From Haplomitrium mnioides (taxonomy: Eukaryota; Marchantiophyta; Haplomitriopsida; Calobryales): DNA of 64,000 nt. Every line of letters starts with the position of its first letter. The first letter of the stretch is position 1. Below, piece after piece: positions 1-11,345 of the stretch. The stretch is from NCBI GenBank assembly GCA_049999725.1, contig JBNGIS010008920.1:87923-151922 (forward strand), read 5' to 3'. The notes under the pieces were generated by a model, which saw only the letters and a program-made list of their open reading frames with translations, had not been told where the DNA came from and did no database searches. The translations under genes were made by a program, and so were the position numbers.

Positions 1-701
1 GTGCCACAATGTACATATGACCAAGCAGCAAAGTAAACCGAGAAGACAATTGGGGATGGAAGATTGTTCTATTTCTAAGCATCAAAAGAAGTATAATGTG
101 GTAGAATATACTAGAAACTTACAAGCCAATATCTTAGTGGAACAATTTGTGGCGATGAATTCAACGTTGTGAAGGCAGCTACGTGGAGGTTTGAGCACCA
201 AACAACTTCCAAGGAAGAAGAAAATCTCCACCAACAACTGTAGTGTAAGTGCCATAAATACATAAGTATGTGCAAGTGTCCCAAAAATTGATGTAATATA
301 TAAGAGGTATGTGGTTCCCAAAGCATTATTAGATGGAGGTTCGGTGGTCAATGCCATGTGGAAAGATTTGATGAAGAAGTTGGGTTTGAAACTCACGAAG
401 CCTTTGGGGTTTACGGTGGGTATGGCCAACAAGTCAACAGTATGCCCACATCGGTTGATTGCGAAGATACCAATCATGGTAATGGGAATTTCTCTCTTTC
501 TCTTTTCAGGTTTTAAAAGAGCCAAGTTTTGATATGTTGTTAAGAAGGCCATAATTGCGAGGAGTAAGTACCATAGAAAATTGGCACAAGAATCACATCA
601 CCATTGGGCTAAGGTTTCATTGAGTGAGAGTACGTGTGGATGATGGTAGTGATGAAACAAGTGGCTCGAAAAAAGAGACCACCGAGTACATATCTAATGA
701 T
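1..701 (+). pseudogene. Gy1 gag-protease remnant (Ty3/gypsy)
   Basis: Decayed retrotransposon protein; the readable part is the aspartic protease at 311-532. The motif LDGGSVVNAM fits the flap-side active-site signature of gypsy retropepsins (usually D-S/T/G-G), followed by a typical hydrophobic beta-strand pattern (KLGLKLTKPLGFTVGMAN). The family enzyme cleaves the Gag-Pol polyprotein. The reading frame stops at 532 and only scraps follow. There is little room between this protease and the RT that resumes at 1661, so the stretch between them is probably shortened. A TRIM-like element sits exactly at this join. Before 311 only weak gag-like reading is visible, with stops. Identification rests on the motif and on the RT and integrase downstream on the same strand. 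Confidence 0.6.
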
Positions 702-931
702 TGTTGTAAAACAAAGGCCATTAGCTCATATATACAAGGTGAGGAATGTAGCAACAATCAATCATATGAATAAACTTNNNNNNNNNNAATAATCTTACAA
801 AGTACAAAGGATTTAGTATGTGCTAATCTTATAGGATTAGCACTAACCCTAATCCTAATCTTAATACTCTAATCATAGGTTAAAGACTAATCATCTATTA
901 GTCTAACCATCTTACTACATGCATTACAATA
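702..931 (-). repeat. TRIM-like element, 3' LTR (contains gap)
   Basis: Direct repeat of 1396-1660; nearly identical where sequence is present. It contains the 10-N gap. The other LTR has about 45 bp of pyrimidine-rich sequence (CTTCTTCTCC type) at this spot, so the true LTR is about 35 bp longer than shown. Confidence 0.85.
778..787. other. assembly gap (10 N)
   Basis: Ten Ns inside the left LTR of the TRIM-like element. The intact LTR copy predicts that the gap hides a CT-rich low-complexity run of roughly 45 bp. Confidence 0.95.
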
Positions 932-943
932 CTCCCCCTTGAC
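932..943 (-). other. polypurine tract of TRIM-like element
   Basis: On the - strand this reads TCAAGGGGGAG immediately before the 3' LTR, the expected plus-strand priming site. The same AAGGGGGAGT string precedes the 3' LTR of the copia element Co1. Confidence 0.75.
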
Positions 944-1380
944 TATAATATGGGGAATGTTGTAGTCACACGTAAGATGAATATACAACCTATGATAGAA
1001 ATATCACCAACACTCCAAATAAATCCATATGCAATATTGATGAAAACTTCTGATTCTTCTTAGGAAAGGATCGCCTCCCCTAGGCGACCTCAATTCTTCC
1101 TTTAGACGACTCAAATTTTGCTTGAATGCACCAGAATTTCTGAATTTCTCCCTGCTGTTCAAGAGATCCTCTTCCCTCAATATAATATAATTTAAAATTA
1201 TAAAATATTTTAATTTAATGATTTGGGAGGTATGAGAAGTGGAAAAACAGAAAAATAAAATGTATATAAGTACTATATAAGGAATCAAAAGAAAAACTTT
1301 GTTTTTTTTTAATATTTGAAAAATGATTGAAAAAATTTTATAAAAAAAAATATTTGAAAAATTCAGAGATCAGCTAGAGA

Positions 1381-1395
1381 ACAGTGCTAATAACG
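1381..1395 (-). other. primer binding site of TRIM-like element
   Basis: The - strand sequence directly after the 5' LTR reads CGTTATTAGCACTGT. It resembles the TTATCAGCAC-type sites found after many plant copia LTRs. The exact tRNA cannot be assigned by eye. Confidence 0.5.
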
Positions 1396-1660
1396 TGTTG
1401 TAAAACAAAGGCCATTAGCTCATGTATACAAGGTGAGGAATGTAGCAACAATCAATCATATGAATAAACTTCAATCTTCTTCTCCTTCTCTTCTCTCTCT
1501 TCTCTCATGTAATAATAATAATCTTACAAAGTACAAAGGATTTAGTATGTGCTAATCTTATAGTATTAGCACTAACCCTAATCCTAATCCTAATACTCTA
1601 ATCATAGGTTAAAGACTAATCATCTATTAGTCTAACCATCTTACTACATGCATTACAATA
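1396..1660 (-). repeat. TRIM-like element, 5' LTR (complete)
   Basis: Complete 265-bp LTR; on the - strand it starts TATTGTAATGC and ends GTTTTACAACA. It carries the CT-rich tract missing from the gapped copy. It abuts the 3' target duplication at 1661-1665. Confidence 0.85.
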
Positions 1661-2700
1661 ATGATGAATGCGGTAACCAATAAATATTATTTTCCACTTC
1701 CATTCAATGATGAGATTCTTGAATAAGTAGCAAGACATAAGTGGCATTTCTTTCGAGATGGATACACTGGGTATAATCAAATTCCAATTGCATTGGAACA
1801 TCAACGATTGACAACAATCATAAGTCCTTGGGGTACTTTTTGCTTTTCGAGTCATGCCTTTTGGATTATGCGATTCATCGGCAAATTTTCAAAGATTTAT
1901 GAATTAAATGTTTGAGCCATTCTTGGGGAAGTTTGTGAGGGACTTAATCGATAATGTTTGTATATATGAGAGTAAAAAGGATCATTTCAACCACTTGGAA
2001 AAAATTCTTCAACCTTTGGATTCGGCAAAAGCATCTTTAAATCTGGAAAAATGCATATTTGGTTGCCAACAAGGAGTGCTGCTAGAGCATGTCATTTCAA
2101 AAGATATGGTGGGTGTGGACCTCGAAAATGTACTCAAAAGTCAAGCCCTTCCTTTTCCAATCAATGTGACAAAGTTGCGGTCTTTCTTTGGAATGGTAGG
2201 CTACTATTTTTGTTTTATTTTGAATTTCTTGGCAAAATCAATGGCATTGAACCACTACTTGAAAAAAACAGTGGAGTACTCATTGATACTTAATGATGAA
2301 AGTGCCAAAACATTATTAGAGTGTTTGAAGAAAGTGGTGACAAGTGTGCTGGTATTAGTAAAACCAAATTGGAGTAAGCCTTTTCTCTTATTTAGAGATG
2401 CTTTGAATTTGGCTCTTAGAGGCACTTTAAGTCAAAAGGATGAGGAAGGACATGATCATCCAATAGCCTTTGCAAGTTGACAAATGGTAGCAGCCGAGAA
2501 GAACTATTTAGTATTGGAAAGAGAAGGTTTGGGTGTGATTTTTGGTATAAAGAAGTTTTGTCATTATTTGTTGGAAAGGTGATTTACAATTGCAACTTGC
2601 CACAAGGCTTTGAAATATATTTTCAATAAGCTTAATGCCAAGGAAAGAATTGCTAGGTGGAAGCTTTTGTTGGCTGAATTTGATTATAGTATTAAAGATT
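1661..2700 (+). pseudogene. Gy1 reverse transcriptase-RNase H (Ty3/gypsy)
   Basis: Decayed RT and RNase H of a Ty3/gypsy element, the enzymes that copy element RNA to DNA and remove the RNA. Translation from about 1666 shows NAVTNKYYFPLPF and DGYTGYNQI, typical of gypsy RT fingers/palm, with a stop and a frameshift before 1905. The reading resumes at 1908. At the usual YxDD site it reads VRDLIDNVCIY, so the catalytic Asp pair is altered to DN. KLRSFFGMVGYY is the conserved segment at the RT/RNase H join. HPIAFAS, then after a stop EKNYLVLERE, is the RNase H region. In-frame stops occur at 2478 and later. The reading is continuous enough to be sure of the family; the protein cannot be functional. 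Confidence 0.85.
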
Positions 2701-4075
2701 GATTAAGAAGGAAGCATTTGAACGCTGTATGTTATCACGAGTTTATGATGAGAGTTGCCACAAAGCAGTTGAGGAGGGGTTTCCCGATGAGAACATCTTC
2801 AACATGAGTGTTCTACATGAGGAGTACAATGATATTTACAACTTGTTAGAAAAAAGATATCTTGAGGAAATTAAGCAACACAATAAGGCTACATTTTCTT
2901 GTAAGTGTAAACCCTATTCTTTGGTTGAAAATACTTTGTTTCATCAAGGCTATGATGGTCTTGTTTAAAGAGAGGTAAGTAAGAAAGAAAGTCAACAATT
3001 GACTAATGAGTTTCACGATGAAGTGTGTGGTGGGCACTTTGCGTAGACAGTGACAACATATAAAATTCTAGATGGAGAGTATCATTGGCGAGGTATGTTC
3101 AAAGATTGTTTGGAGTTTTGCAAGACATGTGATGTGTGTCAAACATTTGCAAAGAAGTCTACTTATCCTTCTCCTTTGCAACTAGTTGCATCTTTGGGTT
3201 TATTTAAAACATGAGTAGTTGATATTCTTGGTCCTTTGACTCCAACTCTTTGAGGGAACTTGTTTGTGGTGGTGGCAATGGATTACTTAAAAAAGGGGTA
3301 GAGGCTCATCCTCTCAAGAAAGCTACGAAAGAGGAAGTGGGGAGATTTCTTTATGAACAAATCCTTACAAGGTTTGGGTACCCATTAGAGATTGTGACAG
3401 ATAGAGGCTCACCATTTGTTTGTGGTGCCATTCGAGCAATGTTGGATCATTTCTTCATCAAACAACAAATGACTACATCATATAGGCCAAATGCAAATAG
3501 AATGGCAAAGTGAACCAATTTCACACTTTGTGACATGGTGGCAAAAGATGTGGATTTAGAGGGAGCTAAGCATACATAGGAAAAGAGGCTCCATACAATT
3601 CTTTGGGAGAATTGCACAACAAGGAAGGCTTCAATTGGGTATACACCTTTTCACTTTACTTATGATTTGGAATCAATCTTGCCTATTGAGTTTGATCTTC
3701 CTACATTTAGAACTACAAGTGTGGAAAGGCATGAAGATGGAAATTTTGGAGAGGTCTACACGAACTAGTAGCAAACAATTGATGGAGCTAGAAGAAGCAC
3801 ATGTGATAGCTGAGATCAATATTCACAAGGCCCAAGACCAGAAAAATAGGAGTCATGACAGGAGATTTGGGAAGAGAAGACCTATGGTGTTTCAACAAAG
3901 AGATTGAGTAATGGTATTCGACTCTATCCGATATAAGAAAAAGCAAATGAAGTTATTACCAAGGTTTTTTGGACCTTTTGTGGTGCAGAATGTGTATTCT
4001 AGTTGCACTAATGACTTGACTAAGTGAACAGAAAGGCACTATGATCGTGTTAACACGATAAGATGAAACCATTTT
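2701..4075 (+). pseudogene. Gy1 integrase (Ty3/gypsy)
   Basis: Remnant of the integrase that inserts element cDNA into chromosomes. An N-terminal HHCC zinc-binding segment is readable at about 3005-3150 (HDEVCGGHF, then YHWRGMFKDC and CKTCDVCQ). The core follows in the 3250-3513 frame: KATKEEVGRFLYEQ, TRFGYPLEIVTDRGSPF (second catalytic Asp in TDRG) and SYRPNANRMAK, where the usual N-G-Q-x-E has become N-R-M-A-K, so the catalytic Glu is lost. The ASIGYTPFHFTYD segment at about 3630-3660 is the typical post-core region. Many stops and frame changes. It follows the RT-RNase H directly, the usual gypsy domain order. Confidence 0.85.
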
Positions 4076-5160
4076 ACGTTTGTAAGGAAGAACTCACTTT
4101 GAGAATGGAGTGAAACCTTATAGGTAGGTAAATTATAAAGGTATGGGATGGTTTTGTGAGAATTTTAATGTGACTAAACCATTGTTATAGAATGGGATAC
4201 ATTGCGATTCATTATGGAGAAGACTTAGAAGTTATTATAAGAAACTTAGTTTTGATCAGTTTTCTTCAATGTGTGTAGATTTGAGTACAGAGTAAGTTGT
4301 GGATTAACTAGAAATGTTTAGAAACAGATATTTAATAAAGGGATATAATATTGCCTCAGTAATTAGAAAAAGTTTACAGAAGTGAAAAATCTCTTGTAAA
4401 CCGAAAGTTGTAATCGGTCAAAGTTACAAAAATGGTTTGCAAAAAAGTCAAAATAGAGAGTATTTAAAGGTAATAAAATAAAAATATTATTATGCAGGTA
4501 GAAATCTTTCCAACAAGGTATAGTACAATGAAGATTCTTCTAGAATAGATTTTAAAGAGGTGAAAAGTCAAGAAAAGTCAATTTTTTCTTTGACTTATTC
4601 TTTGAGAGAATCTCGAAGTATCATCTTAAGAATTGATTGTAGGGACAAATACAAGGTAAAAAAGTCTTGGATCAATTGATTGAGATTCTTTGACAAGAGA
4701 AGCTTCTTCTTGAAGAAGAAAACCAAAAGTATAAATACTTGAGGAGCACTTTTAGGATTTACTAATTAGAGAGATATTCATTAGGGATTCCTTACCTATG
4801 GTGATAAATTATTTAGTTTCACTCCTAGTAACTATCCAGACTAATATGTATGAAGGAAGAGAAGAGAGGAGAAAGGCTTGAGTAGGACTTGGTTTCATTT
4901 GTGGCTTGAGACTTGAGAATTGTGAGAAACCTTTGGAGAAGCGTTTGGAAGAACTCTCGGAGGAGTTACTTTGAAGACTCATTGAAGGGCAAGGACTTGA
5001 GAAGTGATTTTTCATAGAGTGAGGAGTTTGTTGAGAGTTAGAATGGTGAGAGAAAGAGTGTTTTGTGTGAGAACAATTGGAGTAAAGAGTAGAGAATTCT
5101 AACATACTTTTGTATTGAGTAATGTTTTTTGGTAGACTTTATAGATTTTGTTGTGTATTG
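4076..5160 (+). repeat. possible Gy1 3' LTR
   Basis: No coding sequence is visible. It follows the integrase and has LTR-like features: TATAAATA at 4730-4737, and an A/G-rich then T-rich downstream stretch (about 4860-5160) that looks like a leader. The matching 5' LTR would lie outside the window, so neither the ends nor the assignment can be confirmed. Confidence 0.35.
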
Positions 5161-5304
5161 ATGATTGCAGCCACATTTCCACCCACCTCTCATATTCAAT
5201 GTGCACTCAACATCAAAGTCACTTGAGGAGAAACTGGCGAAGCCTCTCTAACTTCATAGTACATTGGCAACAAAGTGACCAAAATGGACCATGGGTCTAC
5301 CTCT
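5161..5304. other. short unassigned spacer
   Basis: No gene recognised. A stretch near 5262-5290 (GGCAACAAAGTGACCAAA) recurs at 17763-17790, upstream of the other Gy2 terminal repeat. This may be a fragment of the same LTR left after an internal deletion. Confidence 0.4.
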
Positions 5305-7213
5305 TGTTGCTAGTGATGAGGAATGCAAGCAATGTGAGGGATATTTAAAAGCTTAGGGAGGTGGCTATAGGGGGTGAATATGAGAGACTCAGGTAGGGTG
5401 GGATAGTATATAGGTTAGGATTAATAGAATGGAGGATAGAAGTTTAAAATAGGAATGTGACCAGAAGAAGGTTAAGCTAAAAGAAGGTGAGCTGGAATAG
5501 TACCAGTTAGTGCTTAAGAATGGGAAGGTGTAGTAAGCGAAGGTGATAAAGGTGAAGTAGAAAGCCAATAAAGGGATAATGAAGGAAAGTCTTTACATTT
5601 TGGGCAACAATAGTCCCCATTAGAACTGTTGCGTCAATGGTCTGAGGACGTGTCAGGAAATTGGGAATTTGCTAAGGAAGAGAGTGAGCCTAGAGTATCC
5701 TTGCAGCTAGGAGATGGGTCATACTGTGGACGGATATAGACAATGTATGGAGCCAAGGGATCTTGATGGGGAATGTGCCGTAGAGGAGTTGTATGTAGTC
5801 ATAGATTGGACAGGAGTAGTAGCAACAGTAACTCTTGTTCAACTTATTTTCTAGTTGTATAGCATGGGTTCCAATATCAAGGAGAACTCTAGCCAGTTTT
5901 TTTCCTCATTTGACAAAGATAAAATGGCCAGCAAAGTGGGGGGAAGAAACTTATTGCTAATATATAGAGGATGATTAAGAAAAAAAGAAGTCGATTGAAG
6001 GGCAGGAATGAAGGTAATTAGAATGGAAGTGTAGAAGGTAGATAGCCAATAGAAGGTGAAACGTTTAAGGTGAATGGCTCATTGGTAGGGGTCAAAAAAG
6101 GGAAGCAAAGAATTGTGATTAAGGATTAGAGTAGAGATAGGAAGGACAAAAAGTGGGGATCTTGAGTGTAGATCGAGATAGAGAAAAAGAAAGTTGTTCA
6201 AGATATTTCAGAGTAGACAAGGTGATCAGAAGTTGTCAATGTTTGAGGGGCTTATTTGATTAAGCTAAAAGAGGGATAAAAGAGTAGAAAAGTATTGGTG
6301 GAGTGGGTCTAGGAATTGGATCAGTGAACATAATTTGGTGGAAGACTAGGGATATTGTCTCCATGGGTTTGACAAAGTTTCTTTAGTGCATCAGTTGGCT
6401 TAAGACGGTGAGTACATACTCCTCGCTAGTTCCATTGGCTAGTGGCTAAGGTACATAAAACATTTGAAAAAATTTATGTGTTGTTTGTTTTGTGTATGAG
6501 TTATGTACCATGTAGCGAAGTCAAGCCTATTTCATATATGAGTATTCTTATGGTGGTATGTTTTGAAGGAAAGATTGTAGAGTGTTGGTTATTGAATTAA
6601 GGTACGTGAGGGTTGGTTTTCGTAGAAAGGAACCTTTAGAATTGGTGACTCAAGTTGCATATTAGATCAATATTCTGTATTGACCAAAGACCATACGTGA
6701 AGCTTATTAAAAGTACTAATTCCTTTTATGTTCATTTTATTGGATATCAATTTATATATGCCTTGTATTCATCTGCATAGTCAAGTTTATAACACAAATA
6801 AATTCATATGCATTTACTTTATTGGGCTCATGTTATTGCCATTATACCTTGGGAGAGAACCTAAAATCAGACTTGCACACTAAGACAAACCATTAGCCCA
6901 AAATCCTTTGCAGGTCGTGAACCGGTCTTGAGAGAAAGACAAAGCACCATCATGGCCACTCAAGTTCCAGTGGACCTTACTACTGCCACGACCAAAATTT
7001 GTTCTTAGCTAGCCTAAGCAAAGGGACACCTTTCATGTATGCACGTTGACAGAACAAAAAAAATTGGAACTGAAACAAAGTGAGCTAACCCGCACATACA
7101 TTATCTAAGAGTACTAGTGTAGCTCATGAGCGTATATGAGCGCATGCTAGGAAATATAGTACAACATACCTGAGAGCAAGGTTCCCCCTAGGCCCTGTGC
7201 CATCTTTACCTAA
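5305..7213 (+). repeat. Gy2 left long terminal repeat
   Basis: This 1,909-bp block is repeated in the same orientation at 18881-20789, also 1,909 bp, starting TGTTGCTAGTGATGAGG and ending CTTTACCTAA. It brackets gag, protease, RT and integrase pieces that all read on the + strand, so it is best read as the 5' LTR of a gypsy element. No primer binding site starting TGG is visible after 7213, and no target duplication matches across the outer ends. The two copies differ at many single bases, so the insertion is old. No protein-coding gene is supported inside it. Confidence 0.7.
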
Positions 7214-7345
7214 CTGTAGTGTCGTAGCCCTTTTCCCTTACCATGGCTTTTTAAGAGCCATTGCCATTGAGGTATATATGCCAAAAATTTACTGGCCAAA
7301 TGGTTGTTGATAGAGTAGATAGTAGCATACATATGAACCATTTTT

Positions 7346-9440
7346 TTGGCTTTAGGCGCCACTATAGAGGATCTTGAGAATGTTCTCAAGCATAAGCTTC
7401 CTACAACCGTGGATGGCAATGCTATAAATTGGTACTTTAGAGAGAATATTGCTACTGTCTCTTGGCTTGATCTTTGCACTCCTTTTTTAAACCACTTTCA
7501 TCTAGCATACCACTTCGATTGTTCTTGGGATAATCTCATCTGTATTCGGATGTTTGCTGAAGAATCCATTCATGATTACAATAATAGGTTCAAAGTTGTG
7601 GTAAGCAAAAGACAAACTCCACCTCGAGCTGAAGACCAGACCGAGTCCTTCATCAAAGGTCTGGCTAACTCTATTCAAGAGCATGTGTTGCTCCAAGACC
7701 CCCAAACCTTAGATAGAGCTATTCAGGTGGCCACTGCATATGAAAATATGCTCTTAAGGCGAGACCTCTTTGCTTTTTGCTCTTAATCTAGTGAGTCGCC
7801 CAGTCTTAGCACCTTGAGGTATGGTGCCTTGCATGTTGTTGGGACTACTGCACAAGCACATACACATCAGAATCCAGTGGTTTCCACATGATCTGAATCC
7901 AATGGCTTCTAACTTGTGCCAAGATGAGATTGTTGAGTTCAAAATTAAAGTCCGAAATGTTATCTCCACTCTCTTTACTGATCAAATGGCAAATATGAAG
8001 ATACATATAATACACTCTAGTGCTAGACCGAATACCCAATCTTAGCCTACCAATATTAAGTGCACAAGGTGAAATCAACAACAATCTCTCTTAAAGGTTT
8101 GTCCTTCGACCACTTGGTGTGACCTATGCCTTTCTTCAAACCATGAAATTTTTGTTTGCTTTATTTGGCAAATGCTTTAAGTTGTAGAAGCCAAGTCAAA
8201 TGCTACTATCAATATAGCTATAGTTTCTACTCCTACATCAACTTTGGGCTCTTCAACTATGTTCCCACCAGCTCTATCAACAAGTCATGTTCTCATATTA
8301 ACATACTAGACTCCCTCGACTATGCAACCAGCTCCTTATCATCAATATAGCTATCCACAAGCAGCCTTGCAACAAGAGGAAAATCCTCCTTATACTCATT
8401 CTAGACCTCTTATAGGATAGACATGTTATAACTGCTAGAGCCTTGATCACATATCAAGAGACTGCCCTCATCCTCATACTAGGCAATATTATCAAAACAG
8501 ACCTCAGCCTATGTATCAACACCCCAATCAGGGCTACCTTAACCAAAGGTCTTACAACATTCAGTTTGGGCATTAAAGCCAGCTTTCCAACTCTTATTTT
8601 GCTCCACATCAACTCTAGTATAAACAACATCATCAGTACTAGTCCTATCAACATAACCATCCCTCTTATCTGTAGCAACAAATTGGTTCAACCAATAGAA
8701 CTACCACGAAGCTTTGCAATATCAACATTCTAATACTTATGCACAACCTCAATATCAACAACTGCATCAATATAAGTCCACTCAACAACAAAATCAGAAT
8801 TGTGTATCAGGGTATGCTCCCCCTCCACCACATAAATCATATTACAAGGTGTAGCCAACTTAGTCTCATGTAGCCCTGCAAGCTCAGCAACTCGCCTTAG
8901 CATCTGTGTTTCAACCTCAACTATTGGGCACCCCGCAAGTGACTCTAGTTCTTCCTCTTCCTTCTACCTCTGGCTCTTATCCACCTCAGAATGTCTAGCA
9001 AGTTTAGGTGGTCCTAGTCAATGTTACCCACACCTATTGCACCTCTTCATTCATAGAAACCACGTGCAGTGGCAGCCCTCACTTTGGTTGCCCTATGAGC
9101 ATGAGCGCCACTTCTTCATTTTACCACGGATCTGGACTCAAACAACATTTGTGTTGATCTCCCTTTTAGAATTCCAGCACACACCTTAGTGGATCTTGCC
9201 CCTTCCCCTATTCAACTAAACCAGAATGCGTTTTCTTCTACTAGACTATATCATAGTTCCAACTCTCCCTACCAAGAAGAGTGTGAAAGGGATTCTTATC
9301 GGGCAACATAAGTGCAAGGCTCTTCTGCTTTTTCTTCTACTAGACCATATCATAGTGTTCTATATGTAGTTCCAACTCTCCCTACCAAGAAGAGTGTGAA
9401 TGGGATTCTTATCAGGCAACATAAGTGCAAGGCTCTTCCC
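7346..9440 (+). pseudogene. Gy2 gag (Ty3/gypsy), truncated and frameshifted
   Basis: Remnant of the capsid-nucleocapsid precursor. The 7346-7786 frame contains a retrotransposon-gag core (AINWYFRENIATVSWLDL, then FAEESIHDYNNRFKVVV, and IKGLANSIQEHVLL), matching the family pattern of a W-rich helix and a basic helix. The N-terminus is missing. After a frameshift a Gln/Tyr/Pro-rich linker follows, then a CCHC zinc knuckle at 8424-8465 (C-Y-N-C ... D-H-I-S-R-D-C, spacing C-x2-C-x4-H-x4-C) with a TAG stop inside it. A further Pro/Gln-rich tail runs to a local duplication at 9232-9438. Co1 has inserted at 9453. The coding strand agrees with the pol pieces at 13775-16690. Confidence 0.8.
9232..9438 (+). 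repeat. local tandem duplication in Gy2 gag
   Basis: The segment 9232-9325 is repeated at 9331-9438. The second copy has a 14-bp insertion (about 9355-9368) and a few substitutions. It lies just 5' of the copia insertion point. Confidence 0.85.
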
Positions 9441-9452
9441 ATGTATTTATAG

Positions 9453-9885
9453 TATTGAGATTTTGAGCTTTGTCACTTGCTCTATTGTTGGTATACGAGT
9501 GTGATCTAGTATTCTACTGATGGTATACCATGGTGGTATACTAGGGTGATCTGGCTTTTAGTTGTGTGGCTGGTGTTGTGTTAGCGTATGTAGCATATGA
9601 GTACATGTATGTAGATTAGGTATTTGGTAAGGGTACATCCCTTGTTTTTGTGTTGTGTGGCTGAGGAGTAAGTTCCATATCGTGTGGCTGAGAATGTTTT
9701 TTGAGTTTTTAGGCTATGGTGGATAGCCTTGTAGTATTTAAAGGAGTGAGGGGCACTCATTTCATACACACTCGCTTGCTTGCTATAGAAGTAATTTTGG
9801 AATAAAGTATATGAGGAGAAACTGGCCGTATCAACTTTCTGAAATCTCATCTATAGCTCTTGGATCTCTCTTTGATTTATCAACA
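9453..9885 (+). repeat. Co1 5' LTR
   Basis: 433 bp, starts TATTGAGATTT and ends TTTATCAACA, so its terminal dinucleotides are TA...CA. A probable TATA element (TATTTAAAGG) lies at about 9737-9746, followed by a short leader. Confidence 0.92.
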
Positions 9886-9900
9886 TGGTATTAGAGCAGG
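9886..9900 (+). other. Co1 primer binding site
   Basis: TGGTATTAGAGCAGG directly follows the LTR. It is one base from the plant initiator-Met tRNA complement TGGTATCAGAGC over the first 12 positions. Confidence 0.9.
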
Positions 9901-10496
9901 TTTGTGAATAGAGAGATTGTTCATGAAAAGATAGAAAGTATTTGAAAACTGAAATTGATTCGATCTCCAACAATAACGAAAGTGGATTTAGTGCTTCCTT
10001 GAAGCTGATTACCGGCTACTTGCGATCATGACTAATAGTGGCATAAACTTGATCTCTACTGATTCATGATCCTAACTCGTGGGGATTCACAAACTGATTG
10101 TTGGTGCATCAGGACTCTGAGTTTGCGTATTGACATGTATTTCATCAGTGACTTGTGTCATCTACCTCTGTATAATCTAGTTCTAGTGTTGTGAAGAATA
10201 GCAGCAATTAAAGGCTGCATGATTCTTCTATTTAACAAGGCTTCTCATTCAGACGTATATCAAAGTCAATAGTATTCTGATTCAGACGCATATCAAAGTC
10301 AACAATGTTTTTGATTCAGACGTATATCAAAGTGAGTAGTATTTTGTTCTTTGCACATCACAAAGTCACATGCCAATGACTTGCTGGCTGTATATCCTCA
10401 CCGTATATTGCATTGTCATATATTATGATGTGTATTGTGATATTGAAGGTATTCACATGAGGTGACAAGAATTTTCTAGTTTCTTGAGGGTTCAAA
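9901..10496 (+). other. Co1 untranslated leader
   Basis: No open frame. It contains a short direct repeat of the type TTCAGACGTATATCAAAGT, three times between about 10250 and 10335 (the middle copy reads ACGCATATCAAAGT). Confidence 0.6.
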
Positions 10497-11345
10497 ATGG
10501 AAGATGGAATTTCTCAAATTGTCAATGAGAAATTAAATGAGAAAAATTACAGTGTTTGGTCTGTGAGAATGACCAACTTTATCAAAGTCAGAGGATTTTG
10601 GAATTTCAACACAAGTGCTGAAGCACAGCCCGTAATGAGTCCAAACCTATTCCCTATAGAAATGCAAGCATTCAAGAGTTATATTGAGAAAGTACATAAG
10701 TTGTTATTCTGGCTTACCATCAGTGTTGATGATAAGATGATGGGATATGTATTTGCACCAAAGACATCCAAGGAAGCTTGGGATATTTTGAAGAATAGAT
10801 AGTCACATTAGATGCAAGGAAGCTGACATTGCAGATGGAGTTTTTCAATTTGCAGAAAGAAAAACTCAATATCAATGCCTATACCTTGAAAATTAATTCA
10901 CTAGTTGAACAGCTGGTGAATTTAGGAGAAGATGTGAAAGAGAGTGCCATGGTGATAGTATGCCTGAATGGATTGGGTAAAGAATACAAGTAGTTTAAGA
11001 TGTCAATGAGAACAAGAAAAGGAGCTACGTTGTTTACGCAACTCATCTCTATGCTTGTTGCAGAAGAACTTGATCTTGGTGGAGGAGCATCAAGTAATCA
11101 AGGCAACTAGGAACAAGTTTTCTACTCTAACAAGAGTAGAGGCTATGGAAGAAGCGGTTCTGGAAGAGGATGTTCAAATGAGACTATGCAAAGTCAGCAA
11201 TGTCAATAGTCAAATTCATACGACAGAGGTCAATCTAGAGGCAAGGGGAGTAATCAATGACGCAGAGGTCAATATCAGAATCAAGGAACAATTTGTTGTT
11301 ATTGTGGAGTCAGGTGACATAGTGAGAGACTGTTATAAGAAACAA
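10497..11345 (+). pseudogene. Co1 gag with zinc knuckle (Ty1/copia)
   Basis: Copia Gag begins at the ATG at 10497, preceded by a TTGAGGGTTCAAA leader, with MEDGISQIVNEKLN and then KNYSVWSVRMTNFIKVRGFW, the usual N-terminal gag pattern. The frame reaches a TAG at 10800 (QSH expected), then continues with recognisable helices (LQMEFFNLQKEKLNINAYT, ESAMVIVCLNGL). The zinc knuckle near 11297-11340 reads C-C-Y-C-G-E-S-G-D-I-V-R-D-C. The zinc-binding His is replaced by Asp, a one-base change from CAC. The segment is shared between two frames. The family role is RNA packaging and particle assembly; this copy is non-functional. Confidence 0.88.

Larger units (their letters stand above)
702..1660 (-). 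mobile_element. TRIM-like non-autonomous LTR retrotransposon
   Basis: Two direct LTRs (702-931 and 1396-1660) flank an internal region of about 460 bp without recognisable gag or pol. Read on the - strand it has the correct order: 5' LTR (right copy), primer binding site just inside it (1381-1395, reading CGTTATTAGCACTG), a short internal region, the polypurine tract AAGGGGGAG (932-940), then the 3' LTR (left copy). A perfect 5-bp target duplication ATGAT lies at 697-701 and 1661-1665. LTR ends read TATTG...CAACA, so the 5' dinucleotide is TA and not TG. It is inserted in Gy1 just upstream of the RT. It lacks coding capacity and must have been mobilised by another element's proteins, plausibly a Ty1/copia element because Co1 has the same LTR end motif. 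Confidence 0.85.

Noticed and set aside
5105-5304. Possible 5' target duplication of Gy2
   Set aside because: No 4- to 6-bp match between the left flank (CCTCT) and the right flank (GAAGA) of the 1,909-bp repeats.
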